A DNA stretch of 64,000 nt from CAVQWT01 sp963810815 (GCA_963810815.1 CAWEPB010000007.1:496001-560000); one strand, 5' to 3'; shown: positions 16,262 to 36,800, counted from the stretch's first letter. Notes: generated from the letters alone by a model not told the origin. Translations and numbers: made by a program.

Positions 16262-19200
16262 CGCCGGACGTTGCAACGCTTGCAACCGTGCCGGTGGCAA
16301 TTGTGGGCATCGGTTGCCGTTTCCCCGGGGGCGTCACCGATCCTTCGAGCTTTTGGCGCCTGCTCGTCGAAGGCCGCGACGCCATTGCCGAAATTCCTGG
16401 CGACCGCATCGACCTGGCGCACTACTACGATCCCCGACCGGCCACTCCCGGCCGCATCATGACCCGCTGGGGCGGCTTTCTCGAGCGCATCGACGAGTTC
16501 GACGCCGCGTTCTTCGGCATCTCGCCGCGCGAGGCCGAGCGGATGGACCCGCAGCAACGCCTGCTGCTCGAAACCGCATGGGAAGCGCTCGAGGACGCGG
16601 GCCAGGATGTGTCGTGCCTCGAGGGGAGCCCGACGGGGGTGTTCGTCGGTCAGTGGCTGAGCGATTTCGAAGGGCGCCTGTTCGCTGACCCCGAAGCGGT
16701 CGACTTCTACATGACGACCGGCAGTGGCCGGTACGCCGCGTCCGGGCGCATCTCGTACGCGCTCGGGCTGCGCGGGCCGAGCCTGACGCTGGACACCGCG
16801 TGCTCGTCGTCGCTGGTCGCCGTGCACCTGGCCGTGCGCAGCCTGCGCAACGGCGAATGCGCGCTGGCGCTGGCCGGCGGCGCCAACATCATCCTGCAGC
16901 CGCACATCAGCGTCGCCTACTCTCAAAGTCGCATGATGGCGCCCGACGGACACTGCAAGTTCGGGGACGCCTCCGGCGACGGCTACGTGCGCAGCGAGGG
17001 CGCCGGGTTGGTCGTGCTGAAGCGGCTGGATCAGGCGCTCGCCGACGGCGACCGCATCTACGCGGTGATCCGCGGCAGCGCCGTCAACAACGACGGTCGC
17101 AGCAGCGGCTCGATGGGTACGCCGAGTCGCCTTGGCCAGGAGGAACTCCTGCAGAACGCCTATCGGGACGCCAACGTGTCACCCGGTCGCGTCGGGCTGT
17201 TCGAGGCCCATGGCACCGGGACGCGGGCGGGCGATCCGGTCGAACTCGGCGCGCTCGGTGCGATTCTTGCGCAGGATCGCGCAACCGCACGGCAGCGCGT
17301 ACGTCGGGTCGGTGAAGACGAACATCGGCCACACCGAGGGCGCGGCCGGCGTCGCGGGCGTCATCAAGGCCGCACTCGCGCTTCGCAACGAGCGGATCCC
17401 GCCAAGCCTGCATTTCGTCCAGCCGAACCCGGCAGTCGACTGGGACAGCATCCCGCTGCGCGTGCCGACGACGGCGGTGGGCTGGCCGCGCGGCGACGTG
17501 CCACGCCACGCCGCCGTCAGCGCTTTCGGTATCGCGGGCACCAACGCGCACGTGGTGCTCGAGGAGGCGCCGGCGGAGCGTGCCCGCACCGCCGAACCAG
17601 GACCGGAGGTATTGTTGCTGTCGGCTGCCACCCGCGAGGCGCTGGCGATCAGGGCGCGCTCCGTCCAGGAATGGATTTCGCAGCGCGGCGCGGCGGGGAT
17701 CCCCGCGCTCGGCGACCTGTGCTACACGGCTGCGGTGCGCCGCACGCATCAGGAGCACCGGCTCGCGATCCCGGCCGCGGATGCAGACGAGCTGCAGAGC
17801 CGGCTGGCGGCCTTCGCCGAGGGCCAGTCCGATTCGGGCTGCCTGGCGGGCCGCGTCGGACCGGCCGGCGCCGGCCGGGTCGTGTTCGTGTTTCCCGGGC
17901 AGGGCTCGCAATGGTTCGGGATGGGTCGCGATCTGCTGAAGTCGGCGCCGGCGTTCCGCGCCGCGATCGAGCGATGCGAGCGGGCGATCCAGGTGGAGGC
18001 GGGGTGGTCGCTGCTGGCGGAGCTCCACGCCGACGAGGCCAGCTCCCGGCTGTCGGACATCGACGTCGTGCAGCCGGTGCTGTTCGCGATCGAGGTGGCG
18101 CTCGCGGAGTTGTGGCGCGCACACGGTATCGAGCCGGCCGCGGTCGTCGGACACAGCATGGGTGAAGTTGCTGCGGCCTGCATCGCCGGAGCGCTGTCGC
18201 TCGAGGACGGGGCCCGGGTCATCTGCCGCCGCAGCCGGCTGTTGCGCGAGAAGCGTGGCAAGGGGGGGATGGCGCTGGTCGAGTTGACGCTCGACGAGGC
18301 GCACGAGGCGCTCGCCGGCTTCGAGGGCAGGTTGTCCGTCGCGGTGAGCAATTCCGCCCGGTCGACCGTCGTCGCCGGCGATCCGCCGGCGCTCGCGGAG
18401 TTCCTGGCGGTCCTGACCCGGCGCGACGTCTTTTCCCGCCTCATCAACGTCGACGTCGCCTCGCACAGTCCGCAGATGGATTCGCTGCGGGTGCCACTGC
18501 ACGACGCGCTGGCAGGACTCGACCCGCAGCCGTGCGCCGTCCCGCTGCATTCGACCGTCGACGCGGCTGTCGTGCCGGGAACGGCGCTCGATGCCGACTA
18601 CTGGGTGCGCAACCTGCGGCAGCCGGTGCGCTTTTCCGCGGTCGTGAGGAGCCTGCTCGCGCAGGGGCCGACCACCTTCATCGAGATGAGCCCGCACCCC
18701 GTGCTGTTGCCCTCGATCGAGCAGGAGGCGCAGAGCGTCGGCGTGGAAGTGCTGGGCGTCGGTTCGCTGGTGCGAAACGGTCCCGGACGGGCGACATTCC
18801 TGGAATCGTTGGCCCGCCTGCACGTGGCCGGGCATGCCGTGCGCTGGCGAACCGCGTATCCGCAGGGTCGCATCGTCGACCTGCCGGCGTACCCGTGGCA
18901 ACGCGAACGATACTGGTACGAACCGGCGGCGGACGCGGCGCAGCATCCCGCCACGCGGGGGCTGCTCGGTCCCGTTGTCACGTCATCCATCGAGTCCGAC
19001 ACGCGCCTTGCCGAGGTCGAGCTCAGTCTGGATCGCCAGCCATATCTGGCGGATCACCGCGTCCGGGGCGCTGTGATCGTTCCCGCGGCGGCGTTCATCG
19101 AGATCGTTTGCGAGGCTGCGACACGCGCGCTGGACGCGGACACCGTCACCGTGCAGGAGCTGCGGCTCGAGGAGGCACTGCTGCTTCCGTCCGGCAGCCG

Positions 19201-22200
19201 CCGGCTGGTGCAGATCGCACTGACGGCGGGCCCGCCCGATTGCCGGGCCGTGCGAATCTCCAGCCGCGCGGTCGACGGCGACGACGAAACGTGGACGGTG
19301 CACGCGCGGGGCTTCGTGCGCGCCGGGGGGGCGGGTACTGTCCCGGCGGTAGCCACCGCCGGAAGTTTCAGCCGCATCAGGACCCGCCAGCGCGCACTAT
19401 GCGGCCATGAGCGCCCGGGGGCTCGAGTACGGGCCCGCTTTTCAGGCCGTGATGGCGACGACATCCGCGGACGGCGCGTTGTGGGGTCGCCTCGCGCTCC
19501 CGGACGGATTGACGACCGCAGGCTTCGTGGTGCATCCAGCGCTGCTCGATGCCGCATTGCAGGTTGGCGTCGCTGCGCTGACCGGTGGTGATCCGCAGGA
19601 CACGCTCGTGCCGATCAGCTTCGAGTCAATCCGTTGCGCCGGCGGCGGGGCCTTCGTCGGCGGCTGGGCGCGCGCGGTGCCGCGCGCGCCGCCGCCCTCG
19701 GGCGAGGTGCCCGAAGTCGACATCAGCCTGCTGGGCGACGACGGTCGCGTCGTCGTCACGATCCAGGGGCTGCGGGTGCAGCGCGTCGGCTCGGCGCGCG
19801 CGGTCGCGAATGCCGAGTTCTATGGTGTCGAGTGGCAGCCGCAGCCGGAGTCGGGGCCGGCCGCGGAGCCGGAGGCTACGGCGTCGGGTGAATTCCGCGT
19901 CGTCGCCAGCTCCGGGCACGCATCGGGCGCGTTGGTCGACCGGCTGCGCGGGCTCGGATGCCGTGCCACGTCGCTGGATCCGGACGTGTCATCGTGGACT
20001 CCGGCGGTGCGCGATGGTGACACCGTCGTCTTCGTCGCCGATGAGGGAGTCGTCGGGTCGGGCGGGGGTTGGCCCGATCTGGTCGCTGCGAGCGTCCGGA
20101 ACTGCGACCGCGTCCTCGCGATGCTGCGCGCACTCGCCGATGACGCCGCGTCGAGGGGGGCGCGCCTCGTGGTCGTGACTTGCGGCGCTCAGGCCACGAC
20201 CACCGGGGAATCCCCAACGCTCGAGCACGCGCCGCTTTGGGGGCTGATGCGGACCGTCGCCAACGAGCATGCCGAGCTGCGGGGCCGGCTGATCGATCTG
20301 CCGGCGACGCCCAACGACGACGACATCGCGGCGCTTGCCCGCGAGCTCGCCCGCGGCGGCGGCGACGAGGTTGCGCTGCGGGACGGCGCCAGGCTCGTGC
20401 CGCGGCTGCGGCCGCTGCGCGCCGAGGCGGCGGCCGCGCGCGTCGGGGCCACAGCTCCGCGCGCCGGCCGCGCCTACTGCGTGGTCGCGTCCACGCCGGG
20501 AATCCTCGACGGCCTCGTCTGCCGGGCCGTCGCGCGCCGGAAGCCGGCCGCGGGTGAGGTCGAGATCGAGGTCGATGCGACCGGCCTCAATTTCATGAAT
20601 GTGATGTCCGCGCTGGGCACCTATCCCGGGTATCCGCACGGGGTTGGCCCGCTCGGCATCGAGTGCGCCGGCCGCATCGCCGCGATCGGCGAGGGCGTCA
20701 CGGGATCGCGCGTCGGTGAGCCGGTATTCGCGATAGCCATCGACTCGCTCGCAAGCCACGTGGTCGTCGACGCGCGCCTCGTGCGCCCGGTGCCGCGGGG
20801 GCTGACGGCGGAACAGGCCGCGGCCATCCCGATCGCGTTCGCGACGGCGCACTACGCTCTGGTGCACCTCGGGCGACTGCAGCGGGGTGAGCGGGTGCTG
20901 ATCCACGCAGCGGCAGGGGGCGTCGGCCTCGCCGCCATCCAGGTCGCGCGCCATCTCGGGGCCGAGGTCTTCGCCACGGCCGGCAGCCCCGAAAAGCGTG
21001 CGCTGCTGACGTCGGTCGGTGTCGAACACGTCATGGATTCCCGCTCGCTGTCCTTCCGAGACGAGCTGCTGGCGCGAACCGGCGGCGAGGGCGTCGACGT
21101 CGTGCTCAATTCGCTGGCAGGCGACTTCGTGGACGCGGGTCTGGCGGTGCTGAGGCCGTACGGGCGCTTCGTCGAGATCGGCAAGAAGGACATCTACCGC
21201 AACGCACCGCTCGGCCTCCTGCCGTTCAGCCGCAATCTCTCGTATTCGGCGCTCGACCTCGACCGGATGATCCGCGAGCGGCCCGCGCGCGTCGGCGAGC
21301 TGTTCGACGAAGTGCTGGCATTGCTGGCGTCCGGCGCCTACCGGCCCTTGCCGTGCACGACCATCCCCGTTTCGCGGGCGGCGGACGCATTCCGGGATAT
21401 GGCGCAGGGGCGCCATACCGGCAAGCTCGTGCTGACGCACGGCGATCCCGAACTCCAGCTAGACGAAGCCGCCGGATCGATGGCGACGCTGACTGCCGGA
21501 ACGGTCGTGATCACCGGAGGGCTCGGCGGCTTGGGCCTGGCCGTCGCCGGGTGGCTGGCCGAACGCGGCGCGACCCGACTGGCGCTGGTCGGGCGATCGC
21601 CTGCGAACGAATCGCAGCGTGCGGCGCTCGATGCATTGCGGGCGCGCGGCGTCCAGTTGCGCCGTTATCAGGTGGACGTGTCGTCGGCCGCTGCGGTGCG
21701 CGAGCTGCTCGACGACGCCGAGCGGGAGCTCGGGCCGATCAGCGTCGTCGTGCATGCCGCCGGCGTACTCGACGACGCCCTGCTGTCCGGGCAGGATGCC
21801 GCACGGTTCACGCGCGTCATGGCGCCGAAGTTCGGCGGCGCCTGGAACCTCCATGTCGCGCTCGAATCGCGTCCGTCCGCGATGCTGGTGCTGTTCTCGT
21901 CCGTCGCGGCGCTGCTGGGGCTGGCGGGACAGGGGAATTACGCCGCGGCGAACGCGGGTCTCGACGCGCTGGCCCACACCCGTCGGGCCGGCGGCGCGCC
22001 GGCAATTTCGATCGACTGGGCGCCGTGGTCGGGGATCGGCATGGCCGCAGTGGGCGCCGACCGCGGCGAGCGGCTGGAGGCACGGGGTCTCGCGAGCTTG
22101 AGTCCCGCCGCAGGATTGGCCGCGCTCGAGCGCGTGCTCGAGGCACAGCCGACGCAGGTAGCGGTGATGAGCCTCGACATGAAGGTCTACACCGCCGCCT

Positions 22201-22700
22201 ATCCGGCGGCAGCGCACTCGGCGCTTCTCGCCGAGCTCTCGGCGTCCGGGACCGCAACGGCGCCCGCTGCCGACGGCCCGCAGGGACTGAAGGAGCGCCT
22301 GCTGGCGGTGGAGCCGGGGCGGCGCCGGCTCGAGACCGTGCACGCGTTCCTCAAGGAGCAGGTCGGCAAGGTCTTGCGCCAGTCCGCCGCGCGGCTCGAC
22401 GTCGACAAGCCGTTCCGCACCCTGGGACTCGATTCACTGATGGGCCTGGAGCTGCGCAACCGCCTCGAGTCCGCGACCGGGCTGACACTGTCGGCGACCA
22501 TGGTCTGGAATTTTCCGACCATCTCGGCTCTGGCCAGGGAGCTTGCGGCGCGCCTCGATGTGCCGCTCGACGCGGAGGGTATGGCGGGCAAGGGCGCGGT
22601 GTCCGGGTCCTCGTCGGACGAGGATCTCGAATCCGTGCTGGCGGAGATCGAGCAGCTCTCGTCGGACGAGGCAAGTCGGCGGCTGGCGAGAGACAGATGA
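16258..22700 (+). CDS. Type I PKS module 1: KS-AT-DH-ER-KR-ACP, interrupted by two frameshifts
   Basis: One fully reducing module, about 2146 residues if repaired. The GTG start at 16258 overlaps the thioesterase stop, and only about ten residues precede the KS, so there is no loading domain and no docking helix. KS: DTACSSSL (Cys182), EAHGTGT (His318), KTNIGH (17315-17332). AT: GHSMGEVAAACIAG and VASHS at about 18450. DH: DHRVRGAVIVP (19052) and HPALLDA (19535). ER: about 20555-21440, with HAAAGGVGLAA. KR: about 21490-22200, with GGLGGLGLAVA, LDD in HAAGVLDD, and GQGNYAAAN. ACP: GLDSLMGLE (22430). One extra base near 17275-17300 breaks the KS between its two histidine motifs, and another at 19353-19397 breaks the DH. 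Both repairs are single-base deletions. VASH in the AT departs from both HAFH (malonyl) and YASH (methylmalonyl). Confidence 0.92.
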
Positions 22701-25700
22701 GGATGCGTCCGATGAGCGACATCTCACGGCGGATTGCGAACCTGACGCCGGAACAGCGCGCACTGCTCGAGCAGCGGCTGAACCGCGACGTGCCGCGGCA
22801 GCAGCGTTCGCAGGCGATCGCCGTGATCGGCGTCGGTTGCCGTCTGCCCGGGGGCGTCGCCGGCGCAGACGGGTATTGGCAGCTGCTGCGGGACGGCGTC
22901 GACGCGATCAGCGAGGTGCCGGCCGATCGCTGGGACAACGCGGCGCTTTACGATGCGGATCCCGACGTGCCGGGCCGCATCAGTAGCCGCTGGGGTGGCT
23001 TCGTCGCGGGCGTCGACCAGTTCGACGCCGCCTACTTCGGGATTTCGCCGCGCGAGGCGGTGCGGATGGACCCGCAGCAACGCCTGTTGCTCGAGGTCGC
23101 GGTCGAGGCGATCGAGGATGCCGGCATTCCCTTTGAACAGCTCGCGGGATCCGAGACGGGCGTGTTCGTCGGCGCGCACGGGCACGCCAGCGACTACCTC
23201 TGGCTGCAATACGCGGATCCTGCATCGATGGATCCTTTCACCGGCACCGGCACGGCGCACAACCTGTTCGCCGGCCGTCTGTCCTATGTGTTCGACCTGC
23301 ACGGGCCGGCGATCGTCGTTGACACGGCCTGCTCCTCGTCCCTGGTGGCGGTACATCTGGCGGTGCAGAGCCTGCGCTCCGGCGAGTCGTCGCTGGCGCT
23401 GGCCGGTGGCGTCAACCTGATCCTCGGCCCGCACTTCTCGATCGCGGCGTCGCGGATGCACATGCTGGCACCCGACGGGCGTTGCAAGGCCTTCGACCAG
23501 CGCGCCGATGGCTTCGTGCGCAGCGAGGGATGCGGCGTCGTGGTCCTGAAGCGGCTGACGGAAGCGCTGGCTGACGGCGACCCGATCCGCGCCGTGATTC
23601 GCGGCTCCGCGATGAACCAGGACGGTCACACCAACGGCATCACGGCGCCCAGCGGCGTGGCTCAGCGAGCGGTCATCGAGCGCGCCTTGCGTGATGCGGG
23701 TGCCGAGGGTGGATCGGTCGGGTACGTCGAGGCGCACGGCACCGGAACGGCGCTCGGCGATCCGATCGAAGTCGAGGCGCTCGCGGCGACGGTCGGCCGC
23801 GGCGCGGCCGACGATGCTCCGTGCTTCCTTGGGTCGGTGAAGACCAATATCGGGCACCTCGAGGGCGCCGCCGGCATCGCCGGGCTGATCAAGGCGGTGC
23901 TCGTTCTGCAGCACAGGCAGGTGCCGAAGAACCTGCATTTCACAGGGCTCAATCCACATATCTCGCTTGCCGGCACGCGCTTCGTCGTGCCCACCGCCCT
24001 CGCGGACTGGCGCGCCGGCGCTGGCCCGCGGGTCGCGGGCGTCAGTTCATTCGGCTGGTCCGGAACCAACACCCACGTTGTGCTCGAGGAGGCGCCGGAG
24101 CGCACTCCCCCGACGGCGAACCCGGAGGGTCCGTTCCTGCTGTCGGTGTCCGCACGCTCGCGGCCCGCACTCGAGTCCCTGGTGCACGAATACCGCGAGC
24201 GCCTCACGGCAGCGACCGCCGCCCAGTTGCGCGACCTCTGCGCCACCGCTGCGCTGCATCGCACCCATCATGATCATCGCGTCGCCGCGGTCGCGCGCGA
24301 CGGCGTTGCCCTGGCCGCTCGTCTCGAAGAGGCGCTGGCGGCGTCGACCGGGCAGCGCGTGCTCGAGCGCCCGCGCGTCGTGTTCGTCTTTCCAGGCCAA
24401 GGCTCGCAATGGGCTGGCATGGGGCGCTCGTTGCTGCACAGCGAGCCGGCCTTCCGCGTTGCCATCGAGCAGTGCGAAGCCACGATCCGCGCCGAGGCCG
24501 GCTGGTCGCTGACGGAGGTGCTCGAGGGGCGCGCGCCGTGCGACGACATCGGCGTCCTGCAGCCGACGCTGTTTGCGATGCAGGTAGGGCTCGCGGCGCT
24601 GTGGCGCTCCTGGGGGGTCGTACCCGAGGCGGTTGTTGGACACAGCATGGGGGAAGTGGCCGCAGCGCACGTCGCCGGCATCCTCGATCTCGGCGATGCG
24701 ACGCGCATCATCTGTCGGCGCAGCGCGCTGCTGCGCCGCATCGCTGGGCGGGGTGCCATGGCGCTCGTCGAGCTTCCGATGGACGCCGCGCGCGCTGCTT
24801 GCGCGGCGTACGCAGACCGTGTTTCCGTTGCCGTTTCCAATGGCCCGCGATCGAGCGTGCTGTCGGGGGATGCCGGAGGCGCTGAGTGCCATCGTTGCGA
24901 CGCTGACTTCGCGGAATGTGTTCTGTCGCCCCGTGAAGGTTGACGTCGCGTCGCATAGCCCGCAGGTCGATGGCCTGCGCGATGAACTGCTGCAGTCACT
25001 CATCGGAATTGCCCCTCGTGATGGCCGGGTCCCAATGTATTCGACCGTCGAGTCCGCCCAGTGCGGTGGACGCGAACTCGGCCCGCCGTACTGGTTGCGC
25101 AATCTGCGGGAGCCGGTGCGGTTCTTCGATGCCGTCCAGCAACTGCTTGCCGACGGTTTCGATGCATTCGTGGAGATCAGTCCGCATCCGATACTGCTGC
25201 CCGCAGTCGACGACGCGATTGCGGAAGCCAATGCCGATGCGGTCACCGTGGTGTCGCTGCGTCGCGACCAAGACGAACGCTCGGAAATGCTCGCGAGTCT
25301 GGGGCGCCTATATGGTCGCGGCGCGGCGGTCGACTGGGCGGGTCTCTGGCCGAAGCCAACATCGGTCGCCACCTTGCCGGCCTATCCGTGGCAGCGCGAA
25401 CGATTCTGGGTCGACGAGGTCAGTTCGAAAGCCGATCGCTCTTGGATATCGCGCGATTCGCGTACCGCCGCCACCGAGGACCCGCGCAACTGGCTGTTCA
25501 CCCCGCAGTGGCGTATGAGTCCGGACGCCGGATCGAGCGCGGCCCCTGAACGCGGCGCGTGGTTATTGTTGAGCGACCGCAGTGGTCGCGGCGCAGACCT
25601 CGCGGCGGTGCTCACTCGATCCGGTCAGGACGTGTGGCTCGTGCAGGCCGGCGAGGAGTTCGCAGTTACAGGCCCGCAATCGTTCGACGCTCGCGCGGGG

Positions 25701-27427
25701 GTACGCGGCGATTTCGACGCGATCGTGGCGACATTGCAGGAGCGAGGCGCGAGAATCGCGGGCATCGTGCACATGTGGAACATTGACGCACCGACCAACG
25801 AGTCCGACGTTTCCGACATCGAGCAGTTCCAGATCCGGGGGTGCGCAAGCGTCGCCTTCCTTATCCAGGCCCTCGTGAGGAGGGAACTCGAGCGACCACC
25901 GCGCATCAAGATCGTGACGCAGGGCGCACAGTCGCCGGATGGGCGCGCGATCGCGCTTGCGCAATCGCCGGTGTGGGGGCTGGGCCGGGTCATTGCGGAG
26001 GAGCATCCCGAATTCTGGGGCGGCCTGCTGGATCTCGACCCGGCAGCCACCCACGCCACCGCCGCTGAGTTCATTGCGCGGGAACTCGGATCCGGGGAGG
26101 TCGAAGACGGCGCCGCCCAGACTGCAGCGGGCCGCCATGTCCTGCGGCTCGCCGTGTTCTCGCCCAAACCCGGTCCTGAACTGGTCTGCGATCCGCGCTC
26201 CAGTTACCTCGTAACGGGTGGGCTGGGTGCGGTCGGCCTGGAAACGGCGCGCTGGTTGGTGGAGCGCGGCGCACGCCATCTGGTGCTGGCGGGGCGCAGT
26301 TCCATTCCGCCGCGCGAACTCTGGACGGCGCCGGAGGCGGCTGCATTCGCCGAACGAATCAGCGGAATACAGCGACTCGAAGCGATGGGAGCTGTGGTGG
26401 AGTCCATGACATTGGACATCGCGGACGCCGCAGCGGTCGAGGAGTTCCTGCTACAGCGGACGGGCGCGGGCCTACCACCGATCCGCGGAATCGTGCATGC
26501 CGCCGCTGACACCGGCGATTGCCTGGTGATCGAACTCGATGTGGCAAAGCTCCTGAAGGTGCTGCGTCCCAAACTGATGGGTGCCCTTCTGCTCGAGCGT
26601 GCCACGCGCCGGATGCCACTCGATTTCCTGTTACTGCATTCTTCATTGGGTAGCCTTCTGGGTCAACCTGGTCATCCAAGCTATGCGGCGGCCAACGCCT
26701 TTCTGGACGCCTTGGCGCTCGACGTGCGGCATCGTGGCCGACACGCATTGGCCGTGAACTGGGCGGCCTGGGCGGACCTCGGTCTGGCTCAGACTGAGGG
26801 CGGGCGGCGAACCATCGGCGAGCTCGAGCGCCGTGGCATCCGCAGCTTCAGCGCGGCGGCTGGCACCGAGGCACTCGGTCACCTGCTTGCAGGGGATGCG
26901 GTCACGGCGGTGGTCGCACCGGCGGATTGGACACGATTCGTCGAAGCGTCGCGATCGACGCGCGTACCGTCGATCGTCCGAGACTTGGGGCATTTTGAGC
27001 CCGCGCAGGCCACGCCGGATCGGCCCAGCGAACGTCAGGCAGTGGACGCTGCGTCGCCGGACGATCGGGTGAAGTTGGTCGTGGATCTGCTGACGAGGGA
27101 ACTTGCCCAGGTGCTTCGCCTCCCGCTGGCACGCATCGACAGCGAGGTTCCGATGGGCAATCTGGGGCTCGAATCGCTTACGGCTCTGGAGCTGCGCAAG
27201 CGATTGGAGACATCGCTCGGCCTGCGCTTGTCCGCGACGGTCATGTGGAACTACCCCACGATCGCGCTGCTGTCCAGGTATCTGCTCAACCGCCTCCATG
27301 GGAACGCGGGCGCTTCCGCGCCCGTAGCCGACGCGCCGAAATTTGTAACTCCTGCGAGTACGGTCACGACAGAGATGTCCGACGAGGAAGCCATCCGGTC
27401 GCTGATCGGCCAGGACCGGAGCAGCTT

Positions 27428-27431
<4 letters not shown>
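22697..27431 (+). CDS. Type I PKS module 2: KS-AT-KR-ACP, interrupted by one frameshift
   Basis: About 1577 residues if repaired. The start at 22697 overlaps the previous stop (ATGA); ATG 22712 is an alternative. The N terminus SDISRRIANLTPEQRALLEQ is a helical docking-like linker. KS: DTACSSSL (Cys212), EAHGTGT, KTNIGHLEGAAG. AT: GHSMGEVAAAHVAG (24650) and VASHSPQVD (24955). There is no DH or ER. KR: GGLGAVGLETA (26217) with HSSLGSLLGQPGHPSYAAAN retaining Ser and Tyr; HAAADTGD lacks the LDD of B-type KRs, so an A-type alcohol is possible. ACP: LGLESLTALELR, with Glu-Ser where most have Asp-Ser. An extra base at 24870-24874 (GGGGATGCCGGAG against expected GGGGATCCGGAG) splits the AT between its Ser and His motifs. 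Predicted outcome: a beta-hydroxy unit. Confidence 0.92.
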
Positions 27432-33886
<6,455 letters not shown>

Positions 33887-33894
<8 letters not shown>

Positions 33895-36800
33895 CATGGA
33901 CAACAGTGCCCTCACGCCCATCAAGCGTGCCCTGATCGAGATCAGGGGACTACGCGCCAAGGTCGCGAAGCTCGAAGGGACACGCCGCGCGCCAATCGCC
34001 ATCGTTGGCATGGGGATGAGATTTCCAGGCGGCGTCCACGATGCGGATAGCTTTTCTCGTCTGCTCTGGTCCGGCACCGATGCGATCACGACAATTCCCG
34101 GGGATCGCTGGTCGCTGGAGCAGCTCGTACGACCCGGATCCAGACGCCCCGGGCAAGATGCTGACACGCTACGGTGGGTTTCTTGATGCAGTCGATCGCT
34201 TCGACGCCGGGTTCTTCGGCATCGCGCCGCGTGAAGCCGAGAGCATGGATCCGCAGCAGCGGCTGCTGCTCGAGATTGCCTGGGAGGCGCTCGAGGATGC
34301 CGGTCATTCGCCGCAGAGTCTGGCGGGGTCGCAGACCGGCGTCTACGTCGGGATCAGCAACAGCGACTACGGGCGCGCAATGATGGCGCAGCGCAACCAG
34401 CTGCACGTCTATTCCGCATCTGGAGGTGCGTTCAGCGTGGCGGCGGGTCGCCTGTCCTATTTCCTTGGGCTGCACGGGCCGAGCCTTGCGGTCGACACTG
34501 CCTGCTCGTCGTCGCTCGCGGCAGTGCACCTGGCGTGTCAGGCGCTGCGTCTCGGAGAGTGCGACATGGCGCTCGCGGGCGGGGTGAACCTGATCCTGAG
34601 CCCGGAAGCGAACATCGGGTTCTCGAAGGCCGGGATGATGGCGCCCGACGGGCACTGCAAGACCTTCGATGCCGCTGCCGACGGGTATGTCCGGAGCGAA
34701 GGCTGCGCGATGATCGTACTGCGGCACCTCGCCGATGCCGTCGCCGACGGCGATCGCGTTCTTGCCGTGATTCGTGGCAGTGCGCTCAACCAGGACGGAC
34801 GCAGTGGTGGCCTCACGGCACCGAACGGACCGGCGCAGGAGGCGGTGATTCGAGCCGCGCTCGATGCGGCCGGGGTCGCTCCACGCGAAGTGGGCTACAT
34901 CGAGACACACGGCACCGGCACGTCGCTCGGTGACCCGATCGAGGTCGGTGCACTCGGCAACGTCTTTGGCGGCGATCGCGACGCGGCCGGGCCGCTCGTC
35001 ATTGGTTCCGTCAAGACGAATATCGGTCACCTCGAGGCGGCCGCCGGAATCGCCGGGCTGATCAAGGTCGTGCTGATGTTGCAGCGAGGTGAGATTCCTC
35101 CGCACCTGCACTTCACCAATCCCAGCCCCCACATCGACTGGGCCAACCTGCCGATCCGCGTGTCGACGGGTGTCACGCCCTGGGCACCTGGAGCCGCGCG
35201 ACCGGTTGCCGGCGTGAGCTCTTTCGGGTTCAGCGGCACCAACGCCCACGTCGTGCTCGAGGCGCCGCCGGCGCCCGAGGCGCCGGCGGCGGGCCTGGCG
35301 CGCCCGCTGCACCTGCTGACGCTGTCGGCGCGCGACGACGCTGCGCTCGAGGACCTCGTTGTCCGATACGACACCCGGCTCGCCGACGGGGGTGACGTCG
35401 CGGACATCTGCTTCACCGCCAACAGTGGCCGGGCGCACTTCAGGAGGCGTCTGGCCATCGTGGGTGCGAGCACCGCGGCCTTGCGTCAGGGGCTGCGCGA
35501 TCATAGGGCTGGCCGCGAGTCCGTCCATGTCGCGGTCTCCTCAGCAACGCGCGCGGCGAAGCCCCGCGTGGCCTTCCTGTTCACGGGTTTCGGGGCCCAG
35601 CAGCACGGCATGGCCAGGCAGCTGTACGAGACATCGCCGGTGTTCCGCGCTGCGCTCGATCGCTGCGGAAAGCTGCTCGCGTCGCACCTGGATCGTCCCC
35701 TGGCGGACGTGTTGTTCGCCGATGCGGGCCAGGGTGATTCGCTGGACGATCCGGCCTATGGGCACCCGGCGCTGTTTGCGGTCGAGTATGCGCTTGCGCA
35801 GCTCTGGACGTCCTGGGGCATCGAGCCAGTCGCTGTGCTGGGCCACAGCCTCGGTGAATATGCCGCGGCATGCGTCGCGGGCGTGCTGCGGCTCGAGGAT
35901 GCCCTGCGCCTGGTCGCCGAGCGTGGCCGGCTCAGTCGCGACCTGCCCAGCGGGAGCTCGATGCTGGCGGTCACCGCGCCCGAAGGGATCGTCGCGGAGG
36001 AGATTTCACGTGCCGACGAACTGCTCGTCATCGCGGCGTATAACGGGCCCGCGAAATTCGTCCTGAGCGGCACGAGCGCTGCCGTCGGCGCCGCCGCGGA
36101 CCGGTTCCGTGCGCGCGGCTTCGAGACGAAGTCGGTGCGCGTTTCGAAGGGCTTCCATTCACCGCTCGTCGACGCTGCGCTGCCGGAACTGCTGGAGGTG
36201 GCCACCGGCATCGAGTTCGCGGCACCCGAGGTCGACCTGATCTCGAACGTCACCGGTCGGCGCGCAAGCCCAGGGCAGGTCGAGCGCGCCGAGTATTGGG
36301 TCGAGCACATGCGCTCTCCGGTGCGCTTCAGCGACTCGCTGCGCACCCTCGCCGGCCTCGGCGTCACTCATTGCGTCGAGATCGGTCCGCACCCGGTATT
36401 GTGCGCGCTGGGAGCGGAATGCCTGCCCGATGAACCGATCGCGTGGCTGCCGTCACTGCGGCGCGGGCGCGACGATTGGGCCGAGCTGCTGGAGAGCCTG
36501 CAGTCCCTCTATGTCGATGGTGCGGACGTCGATTGGCGCGGTTTCGATCACGGCTACGCGCGTCGCCGCGTGCCGCTGCCGACCTACCCGTTTCGCCGTC
36601 GCCGTTACTGGGACGAGAATCTCGCCGTGTCGCCGCCCGAACCGGCGCCAGTCGCGCCGGCGGATCTTGCCACGATCATGACGCGGCAGTCGGAGCAGGG
36701 GCCGCTCGACTTCGCGGCAGCCGCCTATCCCGAGCGCCTGGCGCTCCTGGCACGACTGACCTCCGCCCACGCACTTCGCACGCTGCGCGAGGCCGGAGTG

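Noticed and set aside
14501..16300. A 599-codon minus-strand frame covering the gap before the operon
   Set aside because: Its first half is antisense to the thioesterase. The rest has no recognisable motif and could be chance.
17084..18946. A 620-codon minus-strand frame in PKS1
   Set aside because: Antisense to KS/AT coding sequence; arginine- and histidine-rich shadow translation.
22691..22700. Extending PKS2 upstream to 21353
   Set aside because: The frame before 22697 is the shadow of the PKS1 KR-ACP region; homology begins only after the ATGA overlap.
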